Of a stretch of 64,000 bases of DNA, positions 36,201-48,750 are shown piece by piece. Made by a program: the position numbers and the translations under genes. The notes under the pieces were generated by a model. It saw only the letters and a list, made by a program, of their open reading frames with translations. It was not told where the DNA came from and made no database searches. Numbering within the stretch: the stretch's first letter is position 1; each line of letters starts with the position of its first letter. The stretch comes from Pseudofabraea citricarpa (taxonomy: Eukaryota > Ascomycota > Leotiomycetes > Helotiales > Dermateaceae). The stretch is from contig JAPWGK010000012.1 of NCBI GenBank assembly GCA_029641185.1, positions 1,272,991-1,336,990 of the forward strand, given 5' to 3'.

Positions 36201-39200
36201 AGGACTAGGTAAATTACTAGTAAGCTTTATCTTAGGGCTTAGTAAAAGCTTATTAGGATCTCTAAGGTCTAGATATATTAGTACTCTAATAATAGTCTTA
36301 TCTTTAGAAAGCTTAATACTATTAGTAGGAATATAAATACCTTCTCTTTAAATAAACTTCTTTAATTTATATCTTATATAAGTATTATAAAGAGGAGTTA
36401 TATCTATTTTACTAAGCTAATAGATATCCTTTTTATTATTAGCCTTTAAAATTATATATAAGCCTTTTTATCTAAAATTAAGTACTTATTATTTTAATAT
36501 ATTAGCTTCTTATATAATATTAAATATAAGGATAATATCCCTTTTAAGGAGTAATTCCTTTTATAAGATATAACTATAATTAGTAGCTTCTTTTAATTCT
36601 TAGTATTTATACTATTTTATTAGTAAAACCTCTAGTATATATTTATTATAGATTTTAAGTTACTTAATATATAAAATAATTAAAAACTCTTTATTTATCT
36701 TTTTAATTAGGTTCTACCTTAGATACTATTATATTAGGTACTTACTTTTAATAATAAATATAATCTTAAAGCTAAATTATAAATAAAATATAATAAGTCT
36801 TATAAAAGCCCTTATTATAATATTATCTATAAAGTAAACCTTCTTAATATACCTTAGCTAATTCTTAAATATCTTATTTATAATCTTAGATAAGGTTATC
36901 TTAATATTAAAATAACTTCTTTTAATTAAGCCTTAGGTATAAGAATTATAAGTACTTACTTATATCTTAATAAACTTAAGCTTAGATATAAGATTATTAA
37001 GGCTTTCTTAGTTCTTAGGTCTTCTATTAATAATAAGTATCTTAAATATATTATAGATATAAAGAATATCCTTTTTAATAAAAGCTATAATATAAGTAGA
37101 GTTTATTTTAGAGATAATATATCTTATAATTATACCTAATATCTTCTTATACGTATTAATAATAAATAACTTACTTATACTTAATAGGAGATTAATAATA
37201 TCTAGATATTATTTATAATATATATATAATACTTTAGTTATATAAATTACCTTATAAGTAATATTATATAATCTAAATTAATACTAGAGATATAAAGCTA
37301 TATATACCTTTACTTATTTATAATATTCTTCCTAGAAGTAATATTTTATTACTTTTATATATATTATCTCTCTTCTCTTATATATCTCTTTATTATATAA
37401 CTCCTTAATAATATTTACTTACTCTTTTAGATTATTAATAATATATTATTTATACTTGCTCCTAATAAGTTTTTATTATAATATACTTTAGTATACTTAG
37501 AATCTTATAATATATTATTAAAATACTAATTATTCTTCGTCTCTAATACTAACTAGTCTCTTAAGAGTTATAAGAAATATTATAATTTATTTTAACTTAA
37601 GATTTTATTTACCTTAAAGGATAATACTTATTTTAGTATTTAGTAAATATAAGATCTTAAAATAAGTATTATTTAAAGAAAGCTAAGTTAGAAGATAATA
37701 TAATTATTAATTTCTTCTTCTTACTTCTTATCTTTAAGTTCCTCTTTTATAATAAGATAATAAAATAATACGTTTATAGCTTTATTCTTCTTACTAAGTA
37801 TATATATAATCTTAAAGTTAAATAGCCGAATCTAGATAATTTATCTTATTAATAATATACTAGGTATATCTAAAGTAATATTATTAAGCTAAGTAATAAG
37901 TATATTAGTATTTATCTTAAGAGTAAAATATATCCTAATAATATACTCTTTTACTTTCTTAAGTATCTTAAGAATACTTTTATACTTATATTTTATAGTA
38001 TTATAGTTATACTTAGCTAGATTTTATATTCTTAACTTATATCTACTTAGATACCTCTTTCTATCTTTATTATCTTATAAGAGTATATCTCCCTAGTTAT
38101 CTAGACTTATATTAATAGTAATATAAATTATTCTTACTCTAAGCTTATAATTAATTATAATAAGATAAGAAGCTTTTACTAATATCTTAATAAGCTTTAG
38201 TTTAGCCTTCTAATACCTTTTATCTTACTTAAATATTATATTCTTTTTTAATAACTTATATAATAATTTTATAATAAGTATAAAGATTTTAACTTAGATA
38301 TAATAATATATATAAATTCCTAAGAAGATATAAACCTCTTTAGTATTAGTTAGATCTAGCTAATTAACTAGCTTTATAATCTTTATATTAATAAGCGATT
38401 TACTCTTAGGACTATAAACGAATCTAATAACTTTAATATCTTTTATATAAAACTTAGACTTAAGACTAATAATTAATCCTACTCTCTTAAGCTTAAGTAA
38501 TATCTTACTAAGGTTTTATATATATTTTATTATAAATTATTAAACTCTCTAAAAGAACTTTCTTTATTATTATATTATAAACGAGATCTTTTAATACTAA
38601 TATTATTAAGAAATAATTTAGTAATATAAGGATTTAGAGAAAAGAGTATTTTAGATATAATATATATAAACTAAGCTACTAAATTTATTATATCTTATAT
38701 AAGAATAATAGCTCTTAGTAATCTAATATTATCTATAAAGAAAGTAATTAAGTTTTTACTTTACTTAGCTAATAAGATCTAATTATAGCTAGAGAATAAA
38801 TTAATTAAGCTAATAATCTAGAGGTATATAAACTCTTTTATAAAAGAATCTACTAATAAAAGAAGATTAGTATCTCTAATTATTATTATATTATACTTTA
38901 TAATAGTACTTATAAGTTTATATTTATTTAGCTTTTCTTTTATAACTAGGAACTATAAGTTTTTATATAGCTTATAATAGCTTCTCTAGTATATTATTAG
39001 TAATACGCTCGCTTATTATCTTATATATAATCTTATAAAATCTCTTAGTAATTAGAAAGTTTTATATCTATTATACTTTATATAATATTATCTTAATCTC
39101 TTATAGCTTAGTAACCTTTAGTTTTATAAGTCTTTTCTTTAATTAATCGAACGAGAATACTTCTTTCTTATTATAAAATATCTCTTAAAATATCTCTTTT

Positions 39201-39590
39201 TCTTTTAAGGTTAATATATTACCTATAAATAAGCTTTATATTCTTTCTAGTATAAGTTTTTAGTCCTTTAGAAACTTCTATATATTAAGGCTCGAACTAG
39301 TTATTATAAGGATCTAGAATAAGTAATAGCTTTTCTAATAATTTAATAACTTCCTTCTAGTTATTAAGATTAAATAGCTTAACTCTTATATCTCTTTTAA
39401 GATTTATAAATCTTATCTTTTAGGCCTTTTACTTATAAAGAGTTAAGACTTCCCTTTTATATTTTATCTTAAAAGGAAAAAGTATTATACTTTTATAAAA
39501 TACCTATAACCTTAATAGCCTTTTAAGACTAATAATATATAAATCGCTTTTTAGAAAGAGAAGACTTTATAAAGTTACTCTTATTATTCT
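36200..39590 (-). pseudogene. Gypsy-type pol of 13.5-kb element copy 2
   Basis: The equivalent of 9600-13000 in copy 1. Read on the minus strand, the catalytic region near 38575-38590 again has the two Asp codons as AAT AAT. Order from high to low coordinates is reverse transcriptase, RNase H, integrase, C-terminal domain. It has numerous TAA/TAG codons and no ATG. Differences from copy 1 that I checked are mainly transitions. Confidence 0.75.
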
Positions 39591-40649
39591 TTTACTCTTA
39601 GGTATCTTAGGCTTATTTTCTAGTATTAAGGTTTCTAAGAGAACTAATAGAATACTTAGTAAACTTCTAATAAATACTTATTAAGCTCTCTTAAGTTTTA
39701 GAGTTCTAATTAAAAAGACTTTCTTAAGCTTATAACCTAGCTTAAGTATATCTTAAATCTTCTTATATTTCTATTATCTTAATAATAAACGTAATAAAAT
39801 ATTAGCCTTCTTATTCGTATTTATATTTATAAGTATATTATAGCTTTTTATTACTTTTCTTATATTAGGCTTATTTCTTCTCTCTCTTAATAAGGTTTCT
39901 TATATATATTTAAGAGATTTATTTATATATCTCCTAACTTATTCCTCTTATAATAAATTAATATCTAGTTTTCTAAGTTACTTCTAAAATCTAAGTTATT
40001 CTTTAGATCTTATTATTATATTACTTAAGTCTTAAACTTATAAGTAATAATATAAAGATATAAAAGCCTAATCCTACTAATATTATTATTAGCTATAATT
40101 TATATCTTATAATCCTTTTTTAAGCTTTATTCTAAGCTTACTTTTATCTTATATATAAAAGTTACCTAAGTACTAAGCTATAATCTAATTATTATATTAT
40201 ATAAATATATAAGGTTACTTATATACTACTAATATCTAGCTATATATTATTATAAACCCTAAGGATTACTTAAGATATCCTCTTATAATTAATAGTTATA
40301 AGATTCTTCTTTTCTCTAATATTAAGCTTAGTTTTTCTCTAGATATTATAGGTTATAATATTAATCTTAGTACTTATATCTATTATACTTATTACTTATA
40401 TTAACTTCTAATTATTATAGCTATAGATAATAATTAATAAGTATAAGCTATTAATATAATATAATAAAATATTAACTTTAGTAATTATACTTTATACTAG
40501 AAAGCTTATACTTATATAAAGTCCTAATTTCTAACCTTTAGTATATTAATTTAAATCGTATTACTTAGAAGTTAATAATAGCTAATACTTATAACTTAAG
40601 CTAGATTTATTTAATTAAAGATAAAAGCTTATTTATACTAAATATAATC

Positions 40650-42950
40650 GTCTAATTTATAATAATATATTATACTTCTAGTATCTTAGCTTATAAGATA
40701 TAAGACTTATATTCTTTCTTTTTCTTAGCTTTAATAACTTTAAGGTCTTATTATTATCTAGGTCTAATTATATTAAGTTCTTAATAAGAATTCTCTAAGT
40801 ACTTAGGAGCTTCTTATTATACCTAGATATCTTAGTATTAATTAGTTTATATTAGTAAAATACTTACTCTAAAATATCTAAATTTATAATTCTAGATACT
40901 AGAGTAATAAACTTAATAATTTTCTCTAGCTTCTTAGTATTCTTTTAGATACTTATACTTAACTTAGTCTTTCTAAAGGTATTAGTAACTACTAGAGTAT
41001 CTCTTAAGCTTATAAGTATAATAATAAGAGTATTAAGTATAATTTACTTAATCTTATTATCTTTACTTATTATAACTAGCTATAACTAATAATAAGAATC
41101 TGATTCTTCTTTAAATTTAGTAACTAGTATTATATATTAGAGAGTTATAATATTATCTTATATACTAATAAAGCTAGTTATAATATCTTTCTTCTTATAT
41201 TTATAAATCTTAGTAAGCTTATATTTACTTATCTTAATATTAATATTAGATTTAATCTTTATATTCTTCTTAAGCTAAAGTATCTTAAATTAATTATAAT
41301 AAGAATCTTATTATTATTATTATAATATAAGTATTATTCTTTTATAAGAATATCTTAAGATATCTTAGCTTTCTAGAAGAGTACTAAACTAGATCTTATA
41401 AGTCTAGGATATATCTAGTTATTATTTTTCTCTTTATAAATAATTCTAACTTTTATATAATAAGTAAATATTAGATAGTTACTAGAAAAGTAAAATACTT
41501 ATTATAATACTAATATATATAATCTTAATTTATAAAGTTAAACTATTAATAGCCGGTTTATAAAGTATTAATATAAATACTAGTACTAGGATTTATACCT
41601 ATAATATAACTTAAATTATACTTATAATTATACGCTTCTATTATATAATATATCTTATTAACTTTTTCTTTAATATTATAGTTATTATATTACTTAAGTA
41701 GCTCTAGCTTATTATTATAAAACTCGATCTCTAATATATTAACTCTAATATTACTTTTACTAGTAATAGTAGGTAGTTTATCTTTCTCTTTCTAATACTT
41801 AATAGTAGTAATCTTAAAGGTAATATAATCTTCTAATAATATCTTAGTTATTATATTAGTAATATTATTAATCTTACTATAATTAGAAGCCGCTTTAGAG
41901 GCTTATATCTTTATAATTATATTACTAAGTATTATATTAAGGGTTATAATAGTTTAGGTAAGGTTACTAATTACTAGTATAAAGAGTATAATTAGGTTAA
42001 AGATCTTATTTAGATTATTATATAGCTAAAAGTCTAGTAGCTTATTAATAATAATAATATTATTATTATTTTATTTAAGTAAGTAGGTAAAATCCTTCTT
42101 AGTTTAGATACGAGTCTTAGTAAACTTATAAATCTTAGTAAATATAAAAGTTCTTAGTTTATTATACTTGATTTTCTCCTTCTTTATAATAATAAAGATA
42201 TAATCTTTAGAAAAACTAGAGAGAAGCTTATATGCTTATTTATAAAAGCTTAGTTAGCTATTACTAAGTAGTCGCTTAGAGCTTAGCTTATATATCTTTA
42301 AGAATTCTAAGATTTTAGTTATATCTTCTTTTAAATAATTAACTAATATATTTAAAAACTTAATAGTATATTAAAGTTACTTAGAGTTATAATTAGCTTA
42401 TTCTTCTAAGAATACTTTCTTAAAAGTAGTTTAATTTCTTTACTTAAATTTATCTAATATTTTAGTATAAGAATAAACTAATAAGTAATAGTAGTTAAGG
42501 TATCTAAGAACTAACTTAGTATTAGAGAGACCTCTATTAAGTATTATCTATTTATAGTATTAGATAAATTTAGTAGCTTTTATCTTCTTAAAAAGAAGAG
42601 TACTAGTAAAACTAGGAGAGCGAACTTTTAAAATAACTTATATAATTTTATATATTATCTTAGACTAGATAATTATCTATTTTCCTTTTTTATTAGGGAT
42701 ACCTAAGCTAGATAAGGTTCCTAAGCTTAATAAATCTAAAAAAAATATTAAGAGCTTTCTTTTCTTCTTTTATTTTCGTTTATAAGAAGAAACAAGTAAG
42801 AGAGGAAGATTAATAATAAGAGAGTATTCTTAAAGTAATATTATAATACTAGATTAGAGCTAGGTAAGCTTAAGTTAAGTACTAAGCGAGTACTAAGAGA
42901 GGATTAAATAAGATAATAAAGAGTTATAACTTATAAAATAATTAGAAAAA
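40650..42950 (-). pseudogene. gag-like region of 13.5-kb element copy 2
   Basis: The reverse-orientation counterpart of 6230-8560 in copy 1, alignable along its length (for example the stretch near 42180-42300 with copy 1 6920-7020). Assignment as gag rests on its place upstream of pol. About 40650-39590 between gag and pol is unresolved and may contain the protease. Confidence 0.4.
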
Positions 42951-44600
42951 CTAAGTAAGAGTCTTTCTAGCTAAACGTTTAAGGCTTCTCTTTTACTTAA
43001 ACGTTTACCTTTTATATATACGTAGTATATAATTTTAAGAAGTAGGTTATAAGATAAGATTAGATCTCTCTTAGTCTTATATTATTAAAATATTAGATAT
43101 AAAAGAAATAACTTAAAATTATATATATTTATTAGTATAACCTAAATAAGAAAGCTTTACTTTTAAGTTTCTATTATTTACTTTTATTACGTATTTCTAG
43201 AAGGATAAAATTAATATTATAGTTAGATATAATATAAGGTTTACTTTTTTTATATTAACTTTTTTAGAAATAAGTAGTTATTATTCTATTATTTTTATAC
43301 CTTTATTTTACTAGTTATATTATACCTCTTATTTACTCTTAGGCTTTTTCTAAGATAACTAATTTCTTATTTAAGTATTCGAACTTAGTTTCGTTTATAC
43401 TCTAGAGCCTAGGTCCTAAGTTTTAGAGAGTTCTAGTATTATATTTTTAATTAGATATTAGATAAGCGAATAACTTTAATTCTTATATATTCTTTATATT
43501 AGACTTATTATTATAAGAAACTTAGTATAAGTAGGAGGTAGTTAGGATCTAAACTTAAGAATATTATCTTCTTATTAAGATACTATTATAATAAATATAA
43601 TCTTTATAATAACCTTAATAAACTAAAGGAATACTTATACTAAACTATAAGTAGTATTTATCTTATAAAGTTAACTAGAAAATAAATAGTAGTATAAATA
43701 ATATAAATTTTATTAACTAACTAAATAGAATAAACTAAAAATAAATAAACGACTAACTAATTATTTCTCCTCTTCCTAGTATAATAATATATTACTCCTC
43801 TTATCCTCTTATATTCTCTAGCTTTAAGTATAATTTATACCTATTAATACTAATTAGGAGCTCCTCTATCTTAACCTAAGCTTTTAGTAAGGCTTTATCT
43901 AGTCTAATATAATTACTTGCTTTATACTTATACTAAAGTTAAGGTTATTTATTAAAATTATTATTTATAAATAAAAATACTAGAGCCTTATATTCCTCTA
44001 GTCTCTAGTTCTTAGGGTCTTCTTAATACCTACTATTATAGTATCTCTTTTAATCCTCTTTTAACTTTAAATATTATATCTTTCGTCTAGACTAAGGCTT
44101 ATAAAAATATATCTCTATTATTCTAATAATAGTCTTAACGTCTCTAGTAATATACGTACCTACGTACCTTTAGATAACCCTTAAAGTTATATATTCTTAT
44201 AATTATAATTATCTCTTATCTTTTATAAGTTCTTAATCCTCCTAATATTCTTATTATTCTAGTTATTTTACCTTCCTAAGAACTTTAACTTTCGTATTAT
44301 TATATTATTCTAAGTTCCTAATCTCCTAAGTATTCTAGTATTATCTTTTATATTTGCTATTAAGTATCTAGCCTATAAAACGACTTAGATTAATATCTTA
44401 TATATTTAATAGTTAACTATATTTATAGGTTTTAATATCTCTAGTTACCTTTACTAGTAATCGTATAATTATACTTTAAGTACTTTAAAAGCTTAGCTTA
44501 TTATTAAAGGTTAATACTAAATAAGCTTATTATATTAATACTATAAATTATAATCTAATTTATATCTATTATATTTAAAGTCTCTATATAGGTTACTAAT
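42950..44600 (-). other. Leader region and primer site of 13.5-kb element copy 2
   Basis: The counterpart of 4578-6230 in copy 1, including the primer-binding site next to 44601 (plus strand CTCTATATAGGTTACTAAT). The Lys/Glu/Gln-rich possible ORF lies at about 43740-44540 on the minus strand. Confidence 0.45.
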
Positions 44601-44900
44601 ATAATAGGGCGATAAATATTAGGGCGTATTCGAATTTATAGTACTATAAATATAACTAGTAACTAATATAATATATATAATTATATATAAGGTATATTTA
44701 GTAATCGAATTAATAGTTATAAAAATAAGAGATAAAAGAAGTTATTAATTAATTATAGTACTTAAGTATAACTAATAATATATAGCTTCTAGAGCGCTTA
44801 AAAAGTACTTATAAAGCCCTTATATAGTAGTGCCTAAGGTAGTAATAACTCCTTACAAAAGTAAAGAAAGTAATAAAATCAAGTATATAATCCTATTATA
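44601..44900 (-). repeat. 13.5-kb element copy 2, 5' LTR
   Basis: 300 bp, plus strand ATAATAGGGCGATAAATATT ... AATCCTATTATA. It is followed by target duplication CTAAT and resumed Gypsy integrase. Confidence 0.92.
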
Positions 44901-44905
44901 CTAAT

Positions 44906-45628
44906 AGTAGAATTTATAAGAAATAGATACTAATTTATAAGTATAAAGGTTATATTATTCTTTATAAATAAAGGATATAAACTAAGAATAGATTTTAACT
45001 AGGAAAATATAAAGATTAATTAATTATAACTAGTAAAAAGTAGACTAAACAAAGGATAAGTAATAGAATTTATAAAAAGAATAAAAGATACTTAGAAATT
45101 TATATATAAAGAAATAACTTAGTCCTAAAATAAGATAGAAAAATACGTAAATATAAAACGATTACTAGTACTAAATTATAAACTAGAAGATAAAGTTTAT
45201 ATCTTAATAAAAAATATCCGAATATAAAGATCTTTATAAAAATTAGAATATAAGAATAAAGGACCTTATAAGATTAAGAAGAAAATTAGACTAAGCTCTT
45301 ATAAAATAAAGTTATTATTAGAACTAAAAATTTATCTTATATTCTACTCTAACTTATTATATAAAGACCTAGACGATCCTTTATCTAGATAAAGAGAAAC
45401 TAAATCTCTACTAATTAATATAAAAGGAAATAATAAATAGGAAGTAAAAGATATTAAAGATATAAAAATAATTAGAAGAAAAGTTTTCTATAAAGTTAAA
45501 TAAGTATAATAACTACTAGATCTAGAATAATATCTAGTAGAAAATTTTAAAAATATATAAGAAATTCTAAAAGATTTTTACTCTAGATATCTAGATAAAT
45601 CTTATCTAATATAAAAATTAGATACTTA
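44906..45628 (+). pseudogene. Gypsy pol, 3' part: integrase C-terminus and chromodomain-like end
   Basis: It resumes the frame cut at 31432 (VEFIRNRY-like then NKGYKLRIDF). The GPY/F-like module is near 45250-45310 (KLEYKNKGPYKIKKKI). About 45430-45600 resembles a C-terminal chromodomain: EVKDIKDIKIIRRK, a degraded VKW segment, then LVENFKNIQEILKDFYSRY (family EPxENLxNAxELLxEFHRR). Such chromodomains direct chromovirus integrases to heterochromatin. The chromodomain call is by pattern only, because the aromatic-cage codons are mutated. Confidence 0.65.
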
Positions 45629-45643
45629 GAGGAGGGATAATAT
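45629..45643 (+). promoter_or_regulatory. Gypsy polypurine tract
   Basis: GAGGAGGGATAATAT lies immediately before the 3' LTR. A purine tract at this place primes plus-strand DNA synthesis in LTR retroelements. Confidence 0.75.
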
Positions 45644-45989
45644 TATAATTCTTATATAAGTTACTTAAGATATATATTATATACTTACTTCTCTTATATA
45701 TACTTTACTTATCTTATATTATAACTTACTAACCCGGATTATATAACTAGAAATTTACTAAGTAGGGTAAATTATATATAACTTATCTTATATATTTATC
45801 TACTTAAGAATATATATAATAGAGAATACTTAGAAAGCAAATACTAGTATAATAGGAAGGACTACTTATAGCTAGCTTCTTATACTTTCTTTCCTTTCCT
45901 TTCTTTTTCTCTTCTTATACTTAGATCTTTTATTATTAATTAGTTATATTAATCTCTTATTTACTTTATATTTTATATATTATAATAAT
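45644..45989 (+). repeat. Gypsy 3' LTR
   Basis: 346 bp, starting TATAATTCTTATATAAGTTA. It aligns with 3391-3695 plus 26479-26523; differences are transitions (for example GATACGTGTTATATAC against GATATATATTATATAC). The right edge is uncertain by a few bases. Confidence 0.88.
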
Positions 45990-46189
45990 ATTAGCTTAAT
46001 ATTTTATCCTAAAAGTATAACTTTTTTAAATAAGAGAAGGCGTATTATTTAGATACTAGGCTTAATAGATTTATATTAATATCCTTTTAGTTCTAAGAGC
46101 TTATTTTAAAATATTAGGAATATCCTCTTTATTACTAATATAAGTTATAGTTATTTTTATAATTATATCTTTTAATCTTCGATTCTCCT

Positions 46190-48600
46190 CCTTTAAAATC
46201 TTATTAGAGGTTAAGCCTTATATATCTATTATAAAAGCTAAAATATTAAAAGTATTATCTATCTCTAGTATACTATTATAAGTCTAATTATAATAGTTAT
46301 AAATAATAATAGCTAATATAATCTTAGGCCTTAGTCTAATATAATAATAATAACAAATATCCTAAGTAATATTAAATACGTATTTAAGATTAATACTAGT
46401 AGCTTAAATATAAAGAAAATCCTATATTATTTTAGCTAAAGTAGGAAGCTTAGTCTCTTATATAGACTAAAATTTAAGAGGCTTAAGATTAATAGTAATT
46501 ATCTTAAGATTAATATTAATTACTATAAAAATATATTAATTATAAGTAGGGAAATTTACCTTCTATTAAGTATTAATTAGCTTTAGATAATAAGCTTACT
46601 TTATCTTCTTTATTTTTACTTAATATAAAAAGTAAAGATAAGCTACCTATAGGTTTAAAGGTAATATTTAAGCTTTATAAACTTATTTATTTAGTTAAGC
46701 TTTTATATATCGTTTTATATTTAGCTTTAAATAATCGCTTAAATTATTTTTTATAATAATAAATCTAATCTTCTCTATCTACTATAAAACTTAGATCTTC
46801 TTAAAAAGATTTAGTTTTATAAGAAGAAGTTAGGATTATATAAATTATATAAATACTCCTAAGATTTATATAGGTTTCTTAATAATATTTATAAAGCTTT
46901 ATTAATATTATATTAATATCTTATATTATAGGTATAATCTATATAATACGTAAAAATTAAACAGATACTTTACTTTTAAGTTTTAATAATACGTTTTTAA
47001 GATATTTAAAAAGCTTATTATATATATTAAAAACAAAGCTATAAGATAGATTTTTAGCTCGACTAATAATATTAGTTAAATAATTAAATAGTTTTATAAG
47101 ATTAATAAGATATTCGATCTAGGACTATTTATTTCTATTTAAACGATAGATAATATACTAATTAATATAAGTAAACTTATTAATTATTTCTTAGAGGTAT
47201 AAAGCTCGAATAAGTATAATATAAGTAGAATTCTATTAGGTAAAAATATCTTAAATTAATTATAAAATCTATTTAGTTATTAATAGACTATCTTCTTAGA
47301 TAATCCTCTTTTAAATCTTATTAAATTCTTTAATTTAATAGTCGCTTAAATTAATAAAGATAATAAAACGTCTTATCTAATACTAATTAGTATAAGATTA
47401 TTATATAACTTAGCTTAATATAATATATTTTAGCTAAAGTTATTAGAATATAAGTAATATTTATTTTATCTAGCTCTTAAAAGATATTATTATCTTCTTT
47501 CTTCTAAGATTAGATAATATTATTATTTATTAGTTTAATATAAATAATACTAAGGAGATTACTAAGAGTAAGTTAGATAATATAAGCTAAGTAAGAAATT
47601 CTAGTAATTTTTTATAAGAATATAATACCTAGTAAAGTTAAAAGATTAAGAGTATTATTTAAGTCTTTTACTAATATAGTATTATTACTAGTATTATTAG
47701 TTATTATAATAATAATATTATCTTTAATATTAAACTTTTATAAAACTTTTATAATAATTTTTATAAGTATTTTACTAAAATAAAAACCTCTTAGATATTT
47801 AAATCTAATAAGAGAGTATTAAAGGACTTATTTAGAGTTAATAAATATAACTATAATACTTAGAAAGGATATATAAGTTTAGCTTAACTAATAGTCTAGT
47901 ATAATTAATATTTTAGATTTTAGAACCTAATTATAAAATAGAAGTTATTTAATCTTATATATACGTGTTATAATATTAATATATAAAGTTTTAGCTAATA
48001 ATATCTTAAACTTATTATTAAGTATAAAAAAGAATTTATAAAATACGAGAGTTTCTATATAATAAAATAAAAGCTTTAAACTTAATATAAGCTTTACTAG
48101 AGACTCTTATAATATCTTATATATAATAGCTATAATAGTAGATATCTTTAATATAAGTAATAAATTAGTAAGAAAATCTAGATTTTATATTAATCTTATA
48201 CTAATTAGAAAAAAATATACTTAGTTTTAGAAAATACGCTTAATTAAAGGTTATCTTAATAAGTTAGTTTTTTTCTCGTATTTTAAAGACTTTAAATAGT
48301 TTAGAAGAATAATAATACTAGTATTCCTTAGACTCGGATAAGTAAGTTATATAAAATAAAGTTTATAAATAACTATAGGTAACTTAGAATAATAATCTAT
48401 AGCTTTAGAAAATAAGATCTAGGATTTTAAGATCCTTTTAGAAGAACCTTATTTTATATTATTATTTTAAAGTATATTATTCTAAACCTAGTTAATATTA
48501 TTCTACTAAAATAGAAAACTTTCTTTAGAATTATTATTAAAATAAAAATAACTCTCTTTTTTCTTAATCTAAGTAAGTTTAATTAGAAGGTTATTAGTAG
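46190..48600 (-). pseudogene. hAT-superfamily transposase relic
   Basis: On the minus strand, about 46451 down to 46300 reads like the C-terminal hAT dimerisation domain: LPTLAKII.DFLYIQATS, then YVFNITQDI and RLRPKIILAI, where the family has FPxLAxxARDxLxIPATSxxxERxFS...RxxLxPxxxxAL. Upstream (47000-48600) the frame is frequently interrupted but keeps hAT-like helical segments. The transposase cuts and pastes DNA between short inverted repeats with 8-bp target duplications; I did not find the ends of the element. No start codon survives. Confidence 0.65.
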
Positions 48601-48667
48601 ACTTAAAAGTAAAAGAAGATATTTTAGTTAAAGTCTAGTAAATTAATAATATAATTCTAAATAAGTA

Positions 48668-48750
48668 GAAGTAATAATTTAAGGTAAAAGTAATAATTTA
48701 AGGTAAAAGTAATAATTTAAGGTAAAAGTAATAATTTAAGATAAAAGTAA
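48668..48750. repeat. 19-bp tandem repeat, about four units
   Basis: The unit GTAATAATTTAAGGTAAAA is repeated four times; the last copy carries one G to A change (TTTAAGATAAAA). It sits just upstream of the hAT relic. Confidence 0.85.

Larger units (their letters stand above)
31433..44900 (-). mobile_element. 13.5-kb Gypsy-type LTR element, copy 2, reverse orientation
   Basis: 13,468 bp bounded by 300-bp LTRs (31433-31732 and 44601-44900) and by a perfect 5-bp target duplication CTAAT (31428-31432 and 44901-44905). It lies inside the integrase reading frame of the Gypsy element, in the opposite orientation. It aligns end to end with copy 1 (position x in copy 1 corresponds to roughly 49178 minus x, drifting by about 30 bases). 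There is no nested insertion, so it gives the best estimate of the full-length family. Confidence 0.93.
3391..45989 (+). mobile_element. Ty3/Gypsy chromovirus-like LTR retrotransposon, split by two nested insertions
   Basis: Paired 346-bp LTRs bound the element: the 5' LTR is 3391-3695 plus 26479-26523 (it is interrupted), the 3' LTR is 45644-45989. Internal order is gag with a CCHC knuckle, aspartic protease, reverse transcriptase, RNase H, integrase and a chromodomain-like end, i.e. Ty3/Gypsy order. Removing the Copia insertion (3696-26478) and the 13.5-kb insertion (31433-44900), with their 5-bp duplications, leaves about 6.3 kb, a normal size for a fungal Gypsy element. LTR differences are mainly C/T or G/A. 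I could not resolve this element's own target duplication. It is the oldest of the nested set. Confidence 0.88.
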
